From NCBI GenBank assembly GCA_029865945.1, contig JARXAH010000073.1, positions 27,211-91,210 of the forward strand: DNA of 64,000 bases, in the 5' to 3' direction. Below are positions 43,528 through 53,236 of the stretch, piece by piece. The notes beneath the pieces are model-generated. The model did no database searches, was not told the origin of the DNA, and saw only the letters and a program-made list of their open reading frames with translations. The position numbers and the translations under genes were made by a program. This DNA is from Bacteriovoracaceae bacterium. GTDB taxonomy: Bacteria; Bdellovibrionota; Bacteriovoracia; Bacteriovoracales; Bacteriovoracaceae. Positions within the stretch are counted from its first letter, which is position 1. Each line of letters begins with the position of its first letter.

Positions 43528-45966
43528 TTAGTGCCTTAAATCAATAACTCTTGGGATTTTACCGGTCCGAGGATTTCGAAGAAAAGTCGCCCCTAAATTG
43601 GATTCAATTTTGATACTTATTCTTTTTTCCCATTCGCTTTGTGGCACTGTTAATTTCAAGTCATCACATAAGTTATACAGATTCGTAATCAACTTTTTAT
43701 TAAGATTCACTAGGTCATGGATAGGAAGCGAGTAATCAATTTTCCATTCCATTGTTTCATCAAAGCTAGTACTGTTGGAAGCGCTCTCAGAAATCTGAAT
43801 TTGATCTTGGGCGAGTGACCAATCAATACCAGATATTTTTAAGGATTCATCAAAAAATTTAATCGGTATTCTCGAGGACCAAATCATAATGAGTTGATCG
43901 ATTCGTCCTTCCAGCAGATAGCGGGGGGAGCTGTCTCCGCATGGGCAGGGAGGGCCGTCCACCCAACGGACGCGATCTCCGGTTGGGTAGCGTATCAATT
44001 TTGAAGCGTCTCTTACCCTTGATTGCACGAACGCTTGACCATCTTCAATCTCAAGAATGACTTGTGAATCAAGTAGGTGGTGAACATTGGGCCCACAGTG
44101 AGAACATTGATAACCGATGGGGCCAGCGTCCACAGAGGCGTGACCTGCTGAACCAAAGTAATCGACAGAAAAAATTTTTGTTAAAAAATCTCGCTTTGCC
44201 TGCGTGAGCATCTCGCCAGCGTAAAATATTTTGGGAATTTTTATTTTTACATCACACGTTTGAGCTAAGCGTGCGAGTTCAATGAGCTGTGTGGGCATTC
44301 CCACAAGTGCATCGACGGGGAAGCGCTGCAAATAATGGAGCGCATCTTGCGTGGGACATTGGCCGCCGATTCCTAAAATTTCGCAACCTAAAAATTGTAA
44401 GGCGCGGTCCACTGCTTGGTAAGATGACCACAAATTAGCGGCCATAAATAAATTGGCCACTCGGTGATGAGATTTAATTCCTTGGGCGGAAAATCCTTTG
44501 GCGAGCAATACCCCCACTAAATCGAATTCACTTTGCTGATATTTTATGAATTTAGGATTTCCAGTCGTCCCCCCTGAGGAAAAAATGTATCCAGCGGTAT
44601 TTTCCTTAACTGGGGCAGAGGCCAAGGAAAAGGATTCATCGGCCACAAAATTAACTAGCCTGGATAAAGAAAAGGATCCATCATGGGGCGCGCCCTCTTG
44701 GCCCTCAGTCATTTTTCCTAGAGTTGTGAAGCGCTTGATTCCAGCTAAACTTAAGTAATTTTTTGCAACCGCTGCTTCCGATGGATCTTGAATCAAAATT
44801 CCACAAGTTTGCAGATAATATTTCCAAGGAGAAATTTGTTCAAATAAGTTCTCGAAAGAAGAAAATTTTTTAATGATTAATGTGCGGCCCAAGGGAGAAG
44901 TTCGCAGGCCCGGGCGTTCATCGTAGTGGAGGAGATAATCAAGATTGGGTTGAATAGTTTTTGATTTTCCTCTCCTACTTGTTTGGAAATAATCCACGAA
45001 GGCCTCTTTCCTTAACTCTACTAAATCTTCTGAGTCAAGTTCGGGGCGAGGGTTCCTTTCTTGTTCTTTTTTAAATTCTGCTTCCAGTAACTCAAGCGAT
45101 GTTTCAACGTTGATACGCTCACCAAAAAATAAAATTTGAGCATTCGAGCAGGCCTTCTGTTCCCACCTCACCACATCTTTAACGATGGCGGCCGCATCTT
45201 TGGAATTAAAATCGGGACTCGAAATTACCTGGATAGAAATCTTAGGGCCATATTCAATTAAGTTCACGTGGGAGGCGAGGCCGCTTCGATAACTCTTGGC
45301 CATTTCTTCACCGCCCCAGAGCATAATGGTGTCGCAGGATTGTTTCAAAACTGATTCGACGCCCTCAAACTCAGGAGCGCCACCTTTCCACTGAAGAACG
45401 CAAAAGTAGGGTGATAATAATTGCTCCTGATCAAATTCCAATAATTTTTGAGCAAAAAACAAGGGAAAAAAAAAATTATCTCTTCCGACTTTAAGTAAGG
45501 AGACATTTTTGGTGGTGAGCCCCATGAGTAAAGAATCAATGGAACTTAAAAAAACGTTATTTGCCGTCACATGCAGTGTAACCCCTTTGGGGTACGCACG
45601 AACCTTTACTTCAAATCCGCGCCTGCTCGTAAAATCATCGATCATTTCCGCGCTTCCTAAATCCGATTCCAGTCGGCGTTTCAAAAAGTCCGCTTTTAAA
45701 ATAGAGGGGAGTAGGCCCAAGGTTTCTCGCAATTCTTTTTCACTAAAGGCGGAATTTAATTTTAACTGGGCGATGGCCGTCTCAAAATTTTCAGACCCAA
45801 CCACCCATCCTTTTGAAAATCGTTCAATTAAATCTAAGATGGGGTTGATGGGGATTGACGAAAAAGAAAGTTGCTTTCGTTTCGCTATTGAAACAATATT
45901 TTTGGCCGCATTCTCATCAAGAGTTTGATCCATCCATTCACCAAAAATATAATGATTCTTAAGCAT
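43528..45966 (-). CDS. LuxC-type acyl-CoA reductase fused to a PaaK-like AMP ligase
   Basis: Fusion protein of 812 residues from the ATG at 45966 (GAGG upstream; starts within luxE are not needed). Residues 1 to about 440 are a LuxC fatty-acyl reductase: catalytic Cys273 in WEQKACSNAQ, and nucleotide-binding features of the aldehyde dehydrogenase fold. Residues about 450-812 are an adenylate-forming ligase of PaaK type: SSGGTTGNPK at 463-472, a Cys-rich zinc-like segment (CSHCGPNVHH, then CPCGD) and YPTGDRVRW. Predicted reaction: activate an acid, load it and reduce it to the aldehyde with NADPH. It is the third gene of a GNAT-luxE-luxC operon. Confidence 0.85.
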   Translation of the reverse strand: MLKNHYIFGEWMDQTLDENAAKNIVSIAKRKQLSFSSIPINPILDLIERFSKGWVVGSENFETAIAQLKLNSAFSEKELRETLGLLPSILKADFLKRRLESDLGSAEMIDDFTSRRGFEVKVRAYPKGVTLHVTANNVFLSSIDSLLMGLTTKNVSLLKVGRDNFFFPLFFAQKLLEFDQEQLLSPYFCVLQWKGGAPEFEGVESVLKQSCDTIMLWGGEEMAKSYRSGLASHVNLIEYGPKISIQVISSPDFNSKDAAAIVKDVVRWEQKACSNAQILFFGERINVETSLELLEAEFKKEQERNPRPELDSEDLVELRKEAFVDYFQTSRRGKSKTIQPNLDYLLHYDERPGLRTSPLGRTLIIKKFSSFENLFEQISPWKYYLQTCGILIQDPSEAAVAKNYLSLAGIKRFTTLGKMTEGQEGAPHDGSFSLSRLVNFVADESFSLASAPVKENTAGYIFSSGGTTGNPKFIKYQQSEFDLVGVLLAKGFSAQGIKSHHRVANLFMAANLWSSYQAVDRALQFLGCEILGIGGQCPTQDALHYLQRFPVDALVGMPTQLIELARLAQTCDVKIKIPKIFYAGEMLTQAKRDFLTKIFSVDYFGSAGHASVDAGPIGYQCSHCGPNVHHLLDSQVILEIEDGQAFVQSRVRDASKLIRYPTGDRVRWVDGPPCPCGDSSPRYLLEGRIDQLIMIWSSRIPIKFFDESLKISGIDWSLAQDQIQISESASNSTSFDETMEWKIDYSLPIHDLVNLNKKLITNLYNLCDDLKLTVPQSEWEKRISIKIESNLGATFLRNPRTGKIPRVIDLRH

Positions 45967-45976
45967 GATAAGTCCT

Positions 45977-47092
45977 CTATGATTTAAGAAGTGAAGTTGC
46001 TTTAAAGGCACATCCTTGATGCTTTCGCTTTCCCGCTCTTCCGCTAAAGTGCAGCGTCCATCCTCTACCACACTTACAATCATCTCTTAGATAACCGTAA
46101 TCTGTAGTTAGAAGTGAGGGCGCTGGATAACTAAAATTGTAGCTACACAAAAAGTGCAAAAGGCCAGTTTGGCCGAGCGATTGCTCAGATAAATCTTTCG
46201 GTGAGCGAATGAAGACGCGCGCGTAATTGGGAATGTGAAGATTTCCGTACTCGCAATCCACATAAGGAATTCCGTGTTCCACCATTCCAAAAAGATCTCG
46301 CATGTTTTGCTCGGGTATTCCCAGCCGACCTGCAATTTTCTCTCTAAAAATTCCCTTAGGAATCATCTGATCACTTTTACCTTTCCAGCCGCCCCCCGTC
46401 TGCACCCAGCTGTCGTTTCCTAATTGAAACGTTAAGTTATTTTCTTCCAAAATTTCCCACAAAAAAGCAGGAAAACCAAGAATGCGAGTAGCAAGCGGGG
46501 AGGACTCAAAGCGTTTCAAGGTTGAAATGATTTTAGGAATATTCAGTTCAAAATCTTTTTTAGCTTCATTCCACTCGAAGGCATAATAAACTTCCCCTTT
46601 CTTCGTAAAATTGGTGAGGAGTTCATCCGTAAACGCTGTTCCTACATCGCTCGCCACTTTCGGATCATAAGTGAAACATAAATAATTGTATGTTTCATGT
46701 GAGGTGATGCCTAAGGATTCATGAATTTTATAGGCCAAGCGCTTGACCAAATTTAAGGAGTACTCGTTTAAGCGCTGATAGCTCTTGATGCCGCTGGTGC
46801 CGGAGGAGGTGAGCTCTAAAATAATTTCTTCTTTAGGAACTGAGGCCATGTAAAATTCTTTATATAAGTTCACCATAACGCCTGGGACGTTTGAGAGCGA
46901 CGTTTCATCATTGATACTTTCTGGGTCAAAATGATTTTGCTCCATGAACCACTTAGTAAACTCATTATGCTTGCAGTGGAAGAGTAAATTTTCTTTAAAG
47001 CTTTTTTGAAATTGAACAATATCAGTGGGCGCATGGGAAAAGGGATCGCTTAAAAAAAGTTTTTCCGTTTCAATCGAATCAATTTGTTTCAC
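45977..47092 (-). CDS. luxE: LuxE-type acyl-protein synthetase
   Basis: Acyl-AMP-forming enzyme of 371 residues. The P-loop LTSSGTSGIKS is at about residues 94-104. The C-terminal end GKRKHQGCAFKA carries Cys361, corresponding in position to the acyl-accepting Cys364 of bioluminescence LuxE. It should activate a fatty acid as acyl-AMP, hold it on the cysteine and pass it to LuxC. The downstream LuxC fusion starts 10 bases later, and the GNAT gene ends one base upstream. No luxA/luxB or luxD is in the window, so light emission is not implied. Confidence 0.88.
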   Translation of the reverse strand: MKQIDSIETEKLFLSDPFSHAPTDIVQFQKSFKENLLFHCKHNEFTKWFMEQNHFDPESINDETSLSNVPGVMVNLYKEFYMASVPKEEIILELTSSGTSGIKSYQRLNEYSLNLVKRLAYKIHESLGITSHETYNYLCFTYDPKVASDVGTAFTDELLTNFTKKGEVYYAFEWNEAKKDFELNIPKIISTLKRFESSPLATRILGFPAFLWEILEENNLTFQLGNDSWVQTGGGWKGKSDQMIPKGIFREKIAGRLGIPEQNMRDLFGMVEHGIPYVDCEYGNLHIPNYARVFIRSPKDLSEQSLGQTGLLHFLCSYNFSYPAPSLLTTDYGYLRDDCKCGRGWTLHFSGRAGKRKHQGCAFKATSLLKS

Positions 47093-47093
47093 C

Positions 47094-48254
47094 CTAGTGC
47101 CCTTTGTGAATAAATTTTAATTTCCAGAAATGATAATATTGCTCCCAGAATTCTTGATAGCGGCCCTTGAGTTGTACGTTATTTAAATCTAAAACTTCAA
47201 AGGTGCGACTCATGACGACAAAATCAAGGCGTTCGTTTTCCTTCTTTTGCATCGCAGGAAAAAAGGCCGAAGGAATAAAGCTCGCATCAATGACACTGGA
47301 AACGATTTTGGGTTTATCGGCGCGAACTAAAATTTCAATGTAGCGTGCGCCCAAATTTCGTAGAATTTTGCAAGACTCTTGCAGCAATTCACAATAATTT
47401 ATTTCTTCTTCTAGATGGATGCCCATGATGGTGCAGTAGCCATCTTTTTCATTTAAGTAGCAAAAAACTTCTTGCGACTGCCTGGCATTGGTTAAAACAA
47501 TATTGGCCTCATGAAAGGGGAAGAAGGAAAAAATAATTTTATTGGCCATCTTTAGTTCATTAAACCTAAATAACACAAAATTGAGGGCCGAAATAACTTC
47601 CAGTGCATCAGGTTTGATCAGCGATTTACTGGGGGCCTCAGGCCGAATCCATTCTAAGCTTGGAAGTCCTAACTCCTCTTGAACAAGTTGATAGAGCGGC
47701 GCAAGGGAATGATGAAGTAAGTAATTTTTTTTGCGCTTCTTAATCGCCTCAGGATAAATAATGGCGGCCAAGCAGTGGGTTTCAAAAACATCAGTTTTAT
47801 GAACGTTGGGAAAAATTCCTAGCTTTTTAAATCCCAATTTTTCAGTGAGGGCCTGGGCGGCCACATTTACGGTGCGAGTCGTCGAGTAAATAATTTCTAC
47901 GCTTCCATAATTTTGATTTAAATGCTCGATGGCGGTGGCGAGTAGTTCCTCCATCACGCCATGTCCTCGAAATTTGGGATTGACTACGGCACCAAAGGCC
48001 TTAGCGAGTAAATTCTCACTTTCATAAGATATCAAAACTGAAGCGATGGGGCGGCCGCCCAGTTCTGCCATAAACCAAAAATTTTCCTCGTGAGACATGA
48101 ATTCGTGCATGCAATTGAAGTCGCGCACCGTGGGATCGGGGTAGGTGCCTTCATAGGTTTCGTAGTAAAGCTCAGCGATGGCAAAAAAATCTTTTGCTTG
48201 AGCGGGGCGGTGGATAATTTCTAATTTATTTGAATTTTCAAAAACATCATTCAT
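47094..48254 (-). CDS. GNAT-family N-acyltransferase, first gene of the LuxE-LuxC operon
   Basis: Protein of 386 residues from the ATG at 48254, which has AGGGG upstream; an earlier TTG at 48290 is less likely. The N-terminal GNAT domain (about 1-150) shows the acetyl-CoA loop VVNPKFRGHGVMEELLATAI. The C-terminal 230 residues are a second, divergent acyltransferase-like half (ARYIEILVRADKPKIVSSVI). Its acceptor is unknown. It is one base upstream of luxE and so belongs to the same operon; it may acylate the product of, or supply the substrate for, the LuxE/LuxC pair. Confidence 0.8.
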   Translation of the reverse strand: MNDVFENSNKLEIIHRPAQAKDFFAIAELYYETYEGTYPDPTVRDFNCMHEFMSHEENFWFMAELGGRPIASVLISYESENLLAKAFGAVVNPKFRGHGVMEELLATAIEHLNQNYGSVEIIYSTTRTVNVAAQALTEKLGFKKLGIFPNVHKTDVFETHCLAAIIYPEAIKKRKKNYLLHHSLAPLYQLVQEELGLPSLEWIRPEAPSKSLIKPDALEVISALNFVLFRFNELKMANKIIFSFFPFHEANIVLTNARQSQEVFCYLNEKDGYCTIMGIHLEEEINYCELLQESCKILRNLGARYIEILVRADKPKIVSSVIDASFIPSAFFPAMQKKENERLDFVVMSRTFEVLDLNNVQLKGRYQEFWEQYYHFWKLKFIHKGH

Positions 48255-48353
48255 GGGAAATCCCCTAAGAGGGAGATTATGTGCAACCAAGTGGAATATT
48301 TCAATTGATGATAGAATTTATATGATTATTTTTAGTGCTATTAAATTTTGAGA

Positions 48354-48386
48354 AAGACCAAGCAAATTTTAAAACTGCTTGGTCTT
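48354..48386 (-). terminator. Hairpin terminator of the large lipoprotein gene
   Basis: Perfect 11-bp stem AAGACCAAGCA/TGCTTGGTCTT with an 11-base loop, 18 bases after the stop of the gene at 48404. The downstream T-run on the minus strand is weak (TCTCAAAATTT). Confidence 0.6.
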
Positions 48387-48403
48387 GTATTTAAAAATTT
48401 TTA

Positions 48404-51007
48404 TTAGATAGAGCAAGTTAATTTTAAACTTACCATAACTCCACCACCTGAAACTAGATTGCAATTGGTTACTTGCTGTCCAATATACTGGCTTGAGTTA
48501 TTGTTAAGTAAAAATTGGCACCTCAAATCTAATTCATCTTTCATTGTTGAATTAGATGGATCATTAGCACAGCTGGCAAATTGATTATGGATAGAGGTAC
48601 ACGAATTGATGGCAGGGCCACATTTGTCTGTCGAATTTACATAGTCTCTCGTAACAAAATGTTGGCTGTAAAATACTGCTCCACCAGAACCGTTTGCCTG
48701 CTTAGTCATGGAATTTATTGCGCAGTTATTTGTATTTGGTAATAATGAATTAGCAACGCAATACCTCGTAGTTGAACCTGATTTTCCTACTTCAACTGGA
48801 ACTGTTCCGCTACATGATCCTACGAAGCCCGATGGTGTAGTTGTACACATAGATTTATCATCATAAGAAAGATTCAAAGAATCTGATTGGCCTAAGTAAG
48901 TATATCCATTAGGACATGAACTAGCGCCACAACTTGATCCTGGGTTTCCAGATGTGCCTGTGTATGTCGGCGAAGGTGTGTTCGTGGCGGTTGGTGTTGG
49001 AGTAGAAGTTTCATTTGGATTCGGTGTATTTGTTGGGTTTGGTGTGTTCGTTGGTGTCGGTGAAGGCGTCGAAGTTGGTGTCGGAGAGGGGTGCGACAAT
49101 TTTAAATGAATATTCACGTTGTAAAGTTCACTGTTTACATAAGCAAAAAGTTTAACGTCAGCATTTTCAGACCCACCACTTAACTCCGACCAATTATTAG
49201 TCCAGAAAGTTTTTAATGATTTGACAGATCCTGAGAGCGTAAAATTACCATTTCTGATTAATTCATGAGGGTTATTTGGTCCACTTCCATCAAGTAAAAT
49301 TTTAGACTGAGCTGGATTATTAACATTATAATTTGGATCAAACAAAGATATCGGTTCTACTGTGAAAGGATTATTAGTAACAGGATCATTAATAACCAAA
49401 GTTGGATCTAGTTGGATTGTTTTTTGATCGAAAATGTTAGTTGGTTTCGATATAACTTTTTCAAGCAAGATGCTGGCGCTATAGTTTGAACCCAAGTTAT
49501 TAGAGATTTTGAACTTCGCATTAATGGGGACGTTTAAGGAAACATTAACATTCAGACCATTATTACATGAAAATGCATTTCTAGATTTGTATTTTACAAT
49601 TCCGAACATCTCTTCAGTTTTTCCTAGGGAATGTACAGTTGTTTTTAGATTTGCAATAACTGGATTGCTTGGGTAGATAATTTCAAACCCAAATGTTGCA
49701 GTATCTCCATTGATATTATCATTATTAACATGACTGATATATTGATAATTAACGAAATCATAGCTAGCTGGATTTGTTAAGTTGATGCAACCCTGGTATT
49801 GGGGAGGTAAGGAAATTAAATTTAAATTAAGTGAATTTAGTAAATTAGAAGAGTTTGCATATACATCTGAAAATGGAGGAATCAATAGGCTTGAAAAGTA
49901 GTGGTCAATAATCGATGTGCCTGCGAAAGGATACAATATTTCACCAACTACGGCTGTTTGATAGAAAACTACTCTAATTATAAAAGTATACAAATTATAG
50001 TGATTAGTTTGCCCATAAATAGTCGGTGATTTGTACCTAATCGTAACTATATCTTCGTTTACTCCTTCGGACGCAAGTCGATTAGGGTTGTATTTATATG
50101 TGAAATTTAAGTTTTCATTAACGATTGATTGATTGACTATCGCTCCAATATGAGATGACAGAGTATTTGTTGCATCTACAAACGTTAAGTTTGCTGGTAA
50201 TCCAAAATTTGAAATGGATGTATTGTATACCTGTGTGTTCATCGCATTTGTTACTCCATCATGAATAATGGAAAAATCATTGGGGTATAAAGGGTAATTG
50301 GATGAAGTAATTGGGTTATTATTATTTAAGTTAAAGTTAAGCTCTGGATGAAAAATTGTAATTCCAGGTGAGAATGGACAGGTTTTTCTAATTTCTAGAT
50401 CTATTTTTCTCGTCACGCTTTGGTATAAGCATCCTGTATTAGCTTCGCAGTTATATGTAAAAATTGCATTATAAGAGGGACGTTGAGGATTACCGACTGG
50501 TGTGGTTAAGAATTGGGTAGCTTGAAGAAAAAAACCATCTCCACCTCCTGCATTTTCTTGTTCAGCAAAAGACTGATTCAATAAACCAATATCTACTGCA
50601 CTTAAGATATAATTGCAGTCAGCGTTATCGTCAAAGTCTGGGTCTAAGGCCGACAACTCAGAAATATTTAATAATTGGGATTTATTAGCAGTGCTAACTA
50701 CACTTCCGTAATCTAATTCAATGTCAGCAAATACGCTTCCTCCACCCATTAATTTCATGGCGGAGTAACCTTGGGCGAGTTTACTAGATATGAATTGATC
50801 TTTAGACTCGACGTACACTGTTTCGCCCGCTTTTATTGTGTAGGATTGAACAATCCCGAGTTCTTTTTTTGTTGATGATGTATTTTGATTTTTATTTGAA
50901 TTAACAATGTCGGTTAATTTCCCAGCTGGAGCACATCCGTAGATAAATGAAATGATAAAAATGATCTTCCAAGTACTCTGTAGCCTTGATGATTTTAAAA
51001 ATGTCAT
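48404..51007 (-). CDS. Large surface lipoprotein with Thr/Pro-rich stalk
   Basis: Protein of 867 residues. Lipoprotein signal with lipobox FIYGC (Cys at about residue 25). Residues about 60-610 are Asn/Ser-rich and beta-rich, resembling secreted adhesin-like sequence without a named domain. A Thr/Pro/Ser/Asn repeat stalk follows (about 640-690, SPTPTSTPSPTPTNTPNPTN). The C-terminal 170 residues hold about 14 cysteines (for example CGASSCPNGYTYLG), likely a disulfide-rich domain. The architecture suggests an outer-surface binding protein. Stand-alone gene with its own terminator. Confidence 0.75.
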   Translation of the reverse strand: MTFLKSSRLQSTWKIIFIISFIYGCAPAGKLTDIVNSNKNQNTSSTKKELGIVQSYTIKAGETVYVESKDQFISSKLAQGYSAMKLMGGGSVFADIELDYGSVVSTANKSQLLNISELSALDPDFDDNADCNYILSAVDIGLLNQSFAEQENAGGGDGFFLQATQFLTTPVGNPQRPSYNAIFTYNCEANTGCLYQSVTRKIDLEIRKTCPFSPGITIFHPELNFNLNNNNPITSSNYPLYPNDFSIIHDGVTNAMNTQVYNTSISNFGLPANLTFVDATNTLSSHIGAIVNQSIVNENLNFTYKYNPNRLASEGVNEDIVTIRYKSPTIYGQTNHYNLYTFIIRVVFYQTAVVGEILYPFAGTSIIDHYFSSLLIPPFSDVYANSSNLLNSLNLNLISLPPQYQGCINLTNPASYDFVNYQYISHVNNDNINGDTATFGFEIIYPSNPVIANLKTTVHSLGKTEEMFGIVKYKSRNAFSCNNGLNVNVSLNVPINAKFKISNNLGSNYSASILLEKVISKPTNIFDQKTIQLDPTLVINDPVTNNPFTVEPISLFDPNYNVNNPAQSKILLDGSGPNNPHELIRNGNFTLSGSVKSLKTFWTNNWSELSGGSENADVKLFAYVNSELYNVNIHLKLSHPSPTPTSTPSPTPTNTPNPTNTPNPNETSTPTPTATNTPSPTYTGTSGNPGSSCGASSCPNGYTYLGQSDSLNLSYDDKSMCTTTPSGFVGSCSGTVPVEVGKSGSTTRYCVANSLLPNTNNCAINSMTKQANGSGGAVFYSQHFVTRDYVNSTDKCGPAINSCTSIHNQFASCANDPSNSTMKDELDLRCQFLLNNNSSQYIGQQVTNCNLVSGGGVMVSLKLTCSI
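48958..49089 (-). repeat. Repeats encoding the Thr/Pro stalk
   Basis: Degenerate tandem 6- to 12-base units (variants of GGTGTNGG/GGTGTTCG on the plus strand) that code for alternating Thr-Pro, Ser-Pro and Asn-Pro. Such repeats can change length by slippage. Confidence 0.65.
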
Positions 51008-51194
51008 GAGTTTGCTCCCTTAAAACATTTGCCCACCATAAAGTGGAAACAATATCTAAGGACTCATCGGCATTTCCTGGGATAACTGAAGCTGGATATC
51101 CCTATCTAGGGAATTAATGAATAAATTTTAAGTGACTGATTTTTAAAGGATCTTATTTAACCGATTAGACTGATTAATGTGTCATTTGAATTAA

Positions 51195-51824
51195 TTAATT
51201 CTCTATAAATATATTTTTACATCTAACGTTTTCAATAACTGACAGGTAAATGTAGATTTCCTCAGGAGTCATATACATCCTCTTTTTTTCCTCTAAGTCT
51301 TTTTCTTTTTTTATCTGCTCGTAAAGCCAAAGGCGGTAGTTCGCAAGGCCAACTCCCGCCCCACGCTTAAGAGCGTGTAAGTCGGTTTCTCTTTCGTATT
51401 GAAAACGAAACGCTTTATTTCTTTCATACTTGTAAGCGAAGGACGCAAGTTCAAAAAAATCTTTATTAGTAAAATCTACTACGTGTTGCAATTCGTGCAT
51501 GAGGATGGAGCGAATCGCCTCTCTTCCCGGATTATTAGTATATAAGGCGGGATTAATTTCTATCTGATAGTGCCTCTTAGTTGAAGGCTTCAATAGTGAA
51601 ACATTCATTTTTGGTCTTACTTGAAAGAAGGTATTTTTTCGAAAGCGCCTAGGCATGGTTTGGATAGAGATTTTAATATTTTTATCTGCAAGTTCTAGGG
51701 GAAACTTCGTTATTTTTAACTCTTCGATGATTTTACTAATTTCAAGGGGAGTCAAAGAATCGATCGTTTTGGACATTACGGGTTTTCCAGGGAAACATAA
51801 CAAAAAGTATATTAACAATTTCAT
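51195..51824 (-). CDS. Exported zinc metallopeptidase-like protein
   Basis: Protein of 209 residues with a signal-like start (MKLLIYFLLCFPGKPVMS). The zinc-binding motif SILMHELQHVVDF (about residues 108-120) has the HExxH consensus. A downstream ERETDLHALKRG (about 144-155) could supply the third ligand Glu, as in gluzincins. A later YMTPEEIYIYLS helix follows. The catalytic domain is small. It is probably periplasmic. No close family is recognised, so peptidase activity is inferred from the motif. Confidence 0.65.
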   Translation of the reverse strand: MKLLIYFLLCFPGKPVMSKTIDSLTPLEISKIIEELKITKFPLELADKNIKISIQTMPRRFRKNTFFQVRPKMNVSLLKPSTKRHYQIEINPALYTNNPGREAIRSILMHELQHVVDFTNKDFFELASFAYKYERNKAFRFQYERETDLHALKRGAGVGLANYRLWLYEQIKKEKDLEEKKRMYMTPEEIYIYLSVIENVRCKNIFIEN

Positions 51825-51909
51825 GAAAAAATGACCTTGGGAAATGTAAATTTTTCTTCGCTTAAGATTATGGGTGATTCTTTGCCGTAAATCCTATAAA
51901 AATGGGCCA

Positions 51910-53226
51910 ATGAAAACTCACACTTTTTTGCTAACTTTCAGCGTCTTTTTTTATATCACAATTATTTTTAATGGCCAGGCCCAAGAAAAAATTCCAAATT
52001 TTCTCGACGGAAAAATAATGGTAGGACAACAAAATGCCAGTTTGGAAGGGAGAGGCGAAGAGGGGAGTCGCTGGTTCTATGGGATGCAAGATGCGAATAA
52101 CAAAAGCGGGCCGCAGTTAGTTAAACCGATAAGAAGTGATTTTGAACTCACTTCTAGCGATCAAATTTATTTCCGTACTCCCCCCAAACGGCCGGCGGTT
52201 CAGGGATTTGAATTGTATTTCTTGACCGTGCCGGAATCGATGGCCCAAAAATCAGTTGGCCATGACTGGGAGATGGCGAGGTCGCTTAGACAGTTAAACG
52301 TACTTACTGGTGTGCCGGCCTACACGGAAGTGATTCAAAAAAATTATGAACAAGGGGCCATGATTACTTTTTCTTGGCACCCCAATAATCCTTTTTTTAA
52401 AGATAAAGATTTCAAACAGATCTCCAAACCAGTGGACTTAAGCAACCTCACTCACCGAAGAACGGACAATCTTAAATTCATGCACGCCTATGATGAGTTT
52501 CACAGGCAGCTCGATGTGCTCGCCAATTTTTTCATTACTCTAAAAATAGAAAATCGTCCTATTCCTTTTGTGTTTCGCCCTTTTCATGAACATAACGGAA
52601 ATTGGTTTTGGTGGTCAATCACGCCAGAACTGCCAGGGCAAAAGCAAAAATATATCGAGTTGTGGCGTCACACGATTTCTTATTTAAGAAAAAAAATGAA
52701 AAATTATAATGTTGAGATGTATACGGCGTACTCGCCAGATAAATTTGATCTTATGAATTATCCTGCAGGGAGTGAACATTTAAAGCGAGACGGCAAAATA
52801 TCCAACCAACAAGAGTATCAATTTATAAAAGAGCGCTACCTGAAAGGCCACCCTGGTGATAAATGGGTGGACATTTATGGCCTAGATATTTATTCTGATG
52901 ATTTGGCGGAAGTTTCAGAATTGATATGTTTTCTTGATCAGCTAAAATCCAAAACAAACAATCAAAAATATATTGCTATTACCGAGATGGGCAACAATCA
53001 ACCTTCAGGCGAGGTGGGAATCCATCCGGAATACTTTAAGATGCTAAATTATATTTTTGTTAATAACCCTTGCGCAAAAAAATTAAGTTACCTGATGTTT
53101 TGGCGCAACTCCGGTGACCGCAGTGGAAAAAATGATGAACATTATGTTCCTCATTTAGAGAGCCCACAAAGTGTGATCGATAGTTTTGTGAATTTTCTCG
53201 CCCTTCCGATCGTGCAAACGCTATAG
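51910..53226 (+). CDS. Secreted glycoside hydrolase, GH26-like (mannanase type)
   Basis: Protein of 438 residues from the ATG at 51910, with a signal peptide (MKTHTFLLTFSVFFYITIIF to about residue 24). The GH26 catalytic residues are recognisable: acid/base Glu227 in VFRPFHEHNGNWFWW and nucleophile Glu359 in YIAITEMGN, 132 residues apart. GH26 enzymes cleave beta-1,4-mannan or related beta-glucans. An upstream start at 51874 would put 12 residues before the signal peptide. Likely a polysaccharide-degrading exoenzyme. Confidence 0.85.
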   Translation: MKTHTFLLTFSVFFYITIIFNGQAQEKIPNFLDGKIMVGQQNASLEGRGEEGSRWFYGMQDANNKSGPQLVKPIRSDFELTSSDQIYFRTPPKRPAVQGFELYFLTVPESMAQKSVGHDWEMARSLRQLNVLTGVPAYTEVIQKNYEQGAMITFSWHPNNPFFKDKDFKQISKPVDLSNLTHRRTDNLKFMHAYDEFHRQLDVLANFFITLKIENRPIPFVFRPFHEHNGNWFWWSITPELPGQKQKYIELWRHTISYLRKKMKNYNVEMYTAYSPDKFDLMNYPAGSEHLKRDGKISNQQEYQFIKERYLKGHPGDKWVDIYGLDIYSDDLAEVSELICFLDQLKSKTNNQKYIAITEMGNNQPSGEVGIHPEYFKMLNYIFVNNPCAKKLSYLMFWRNSGDRSGKNDEHYVPHLESPQSVIDSFVNFLALPIVQTL

Positions 53227-53236
53227 AATTAAATTT

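Noticed and set aside
43528..48254. Bioluminescence lux operon
   Set aside because: LuxC and LuxE homologues are present but luxA, luxB and luxD are not in the window, and LuxC is fused to a different ligase.
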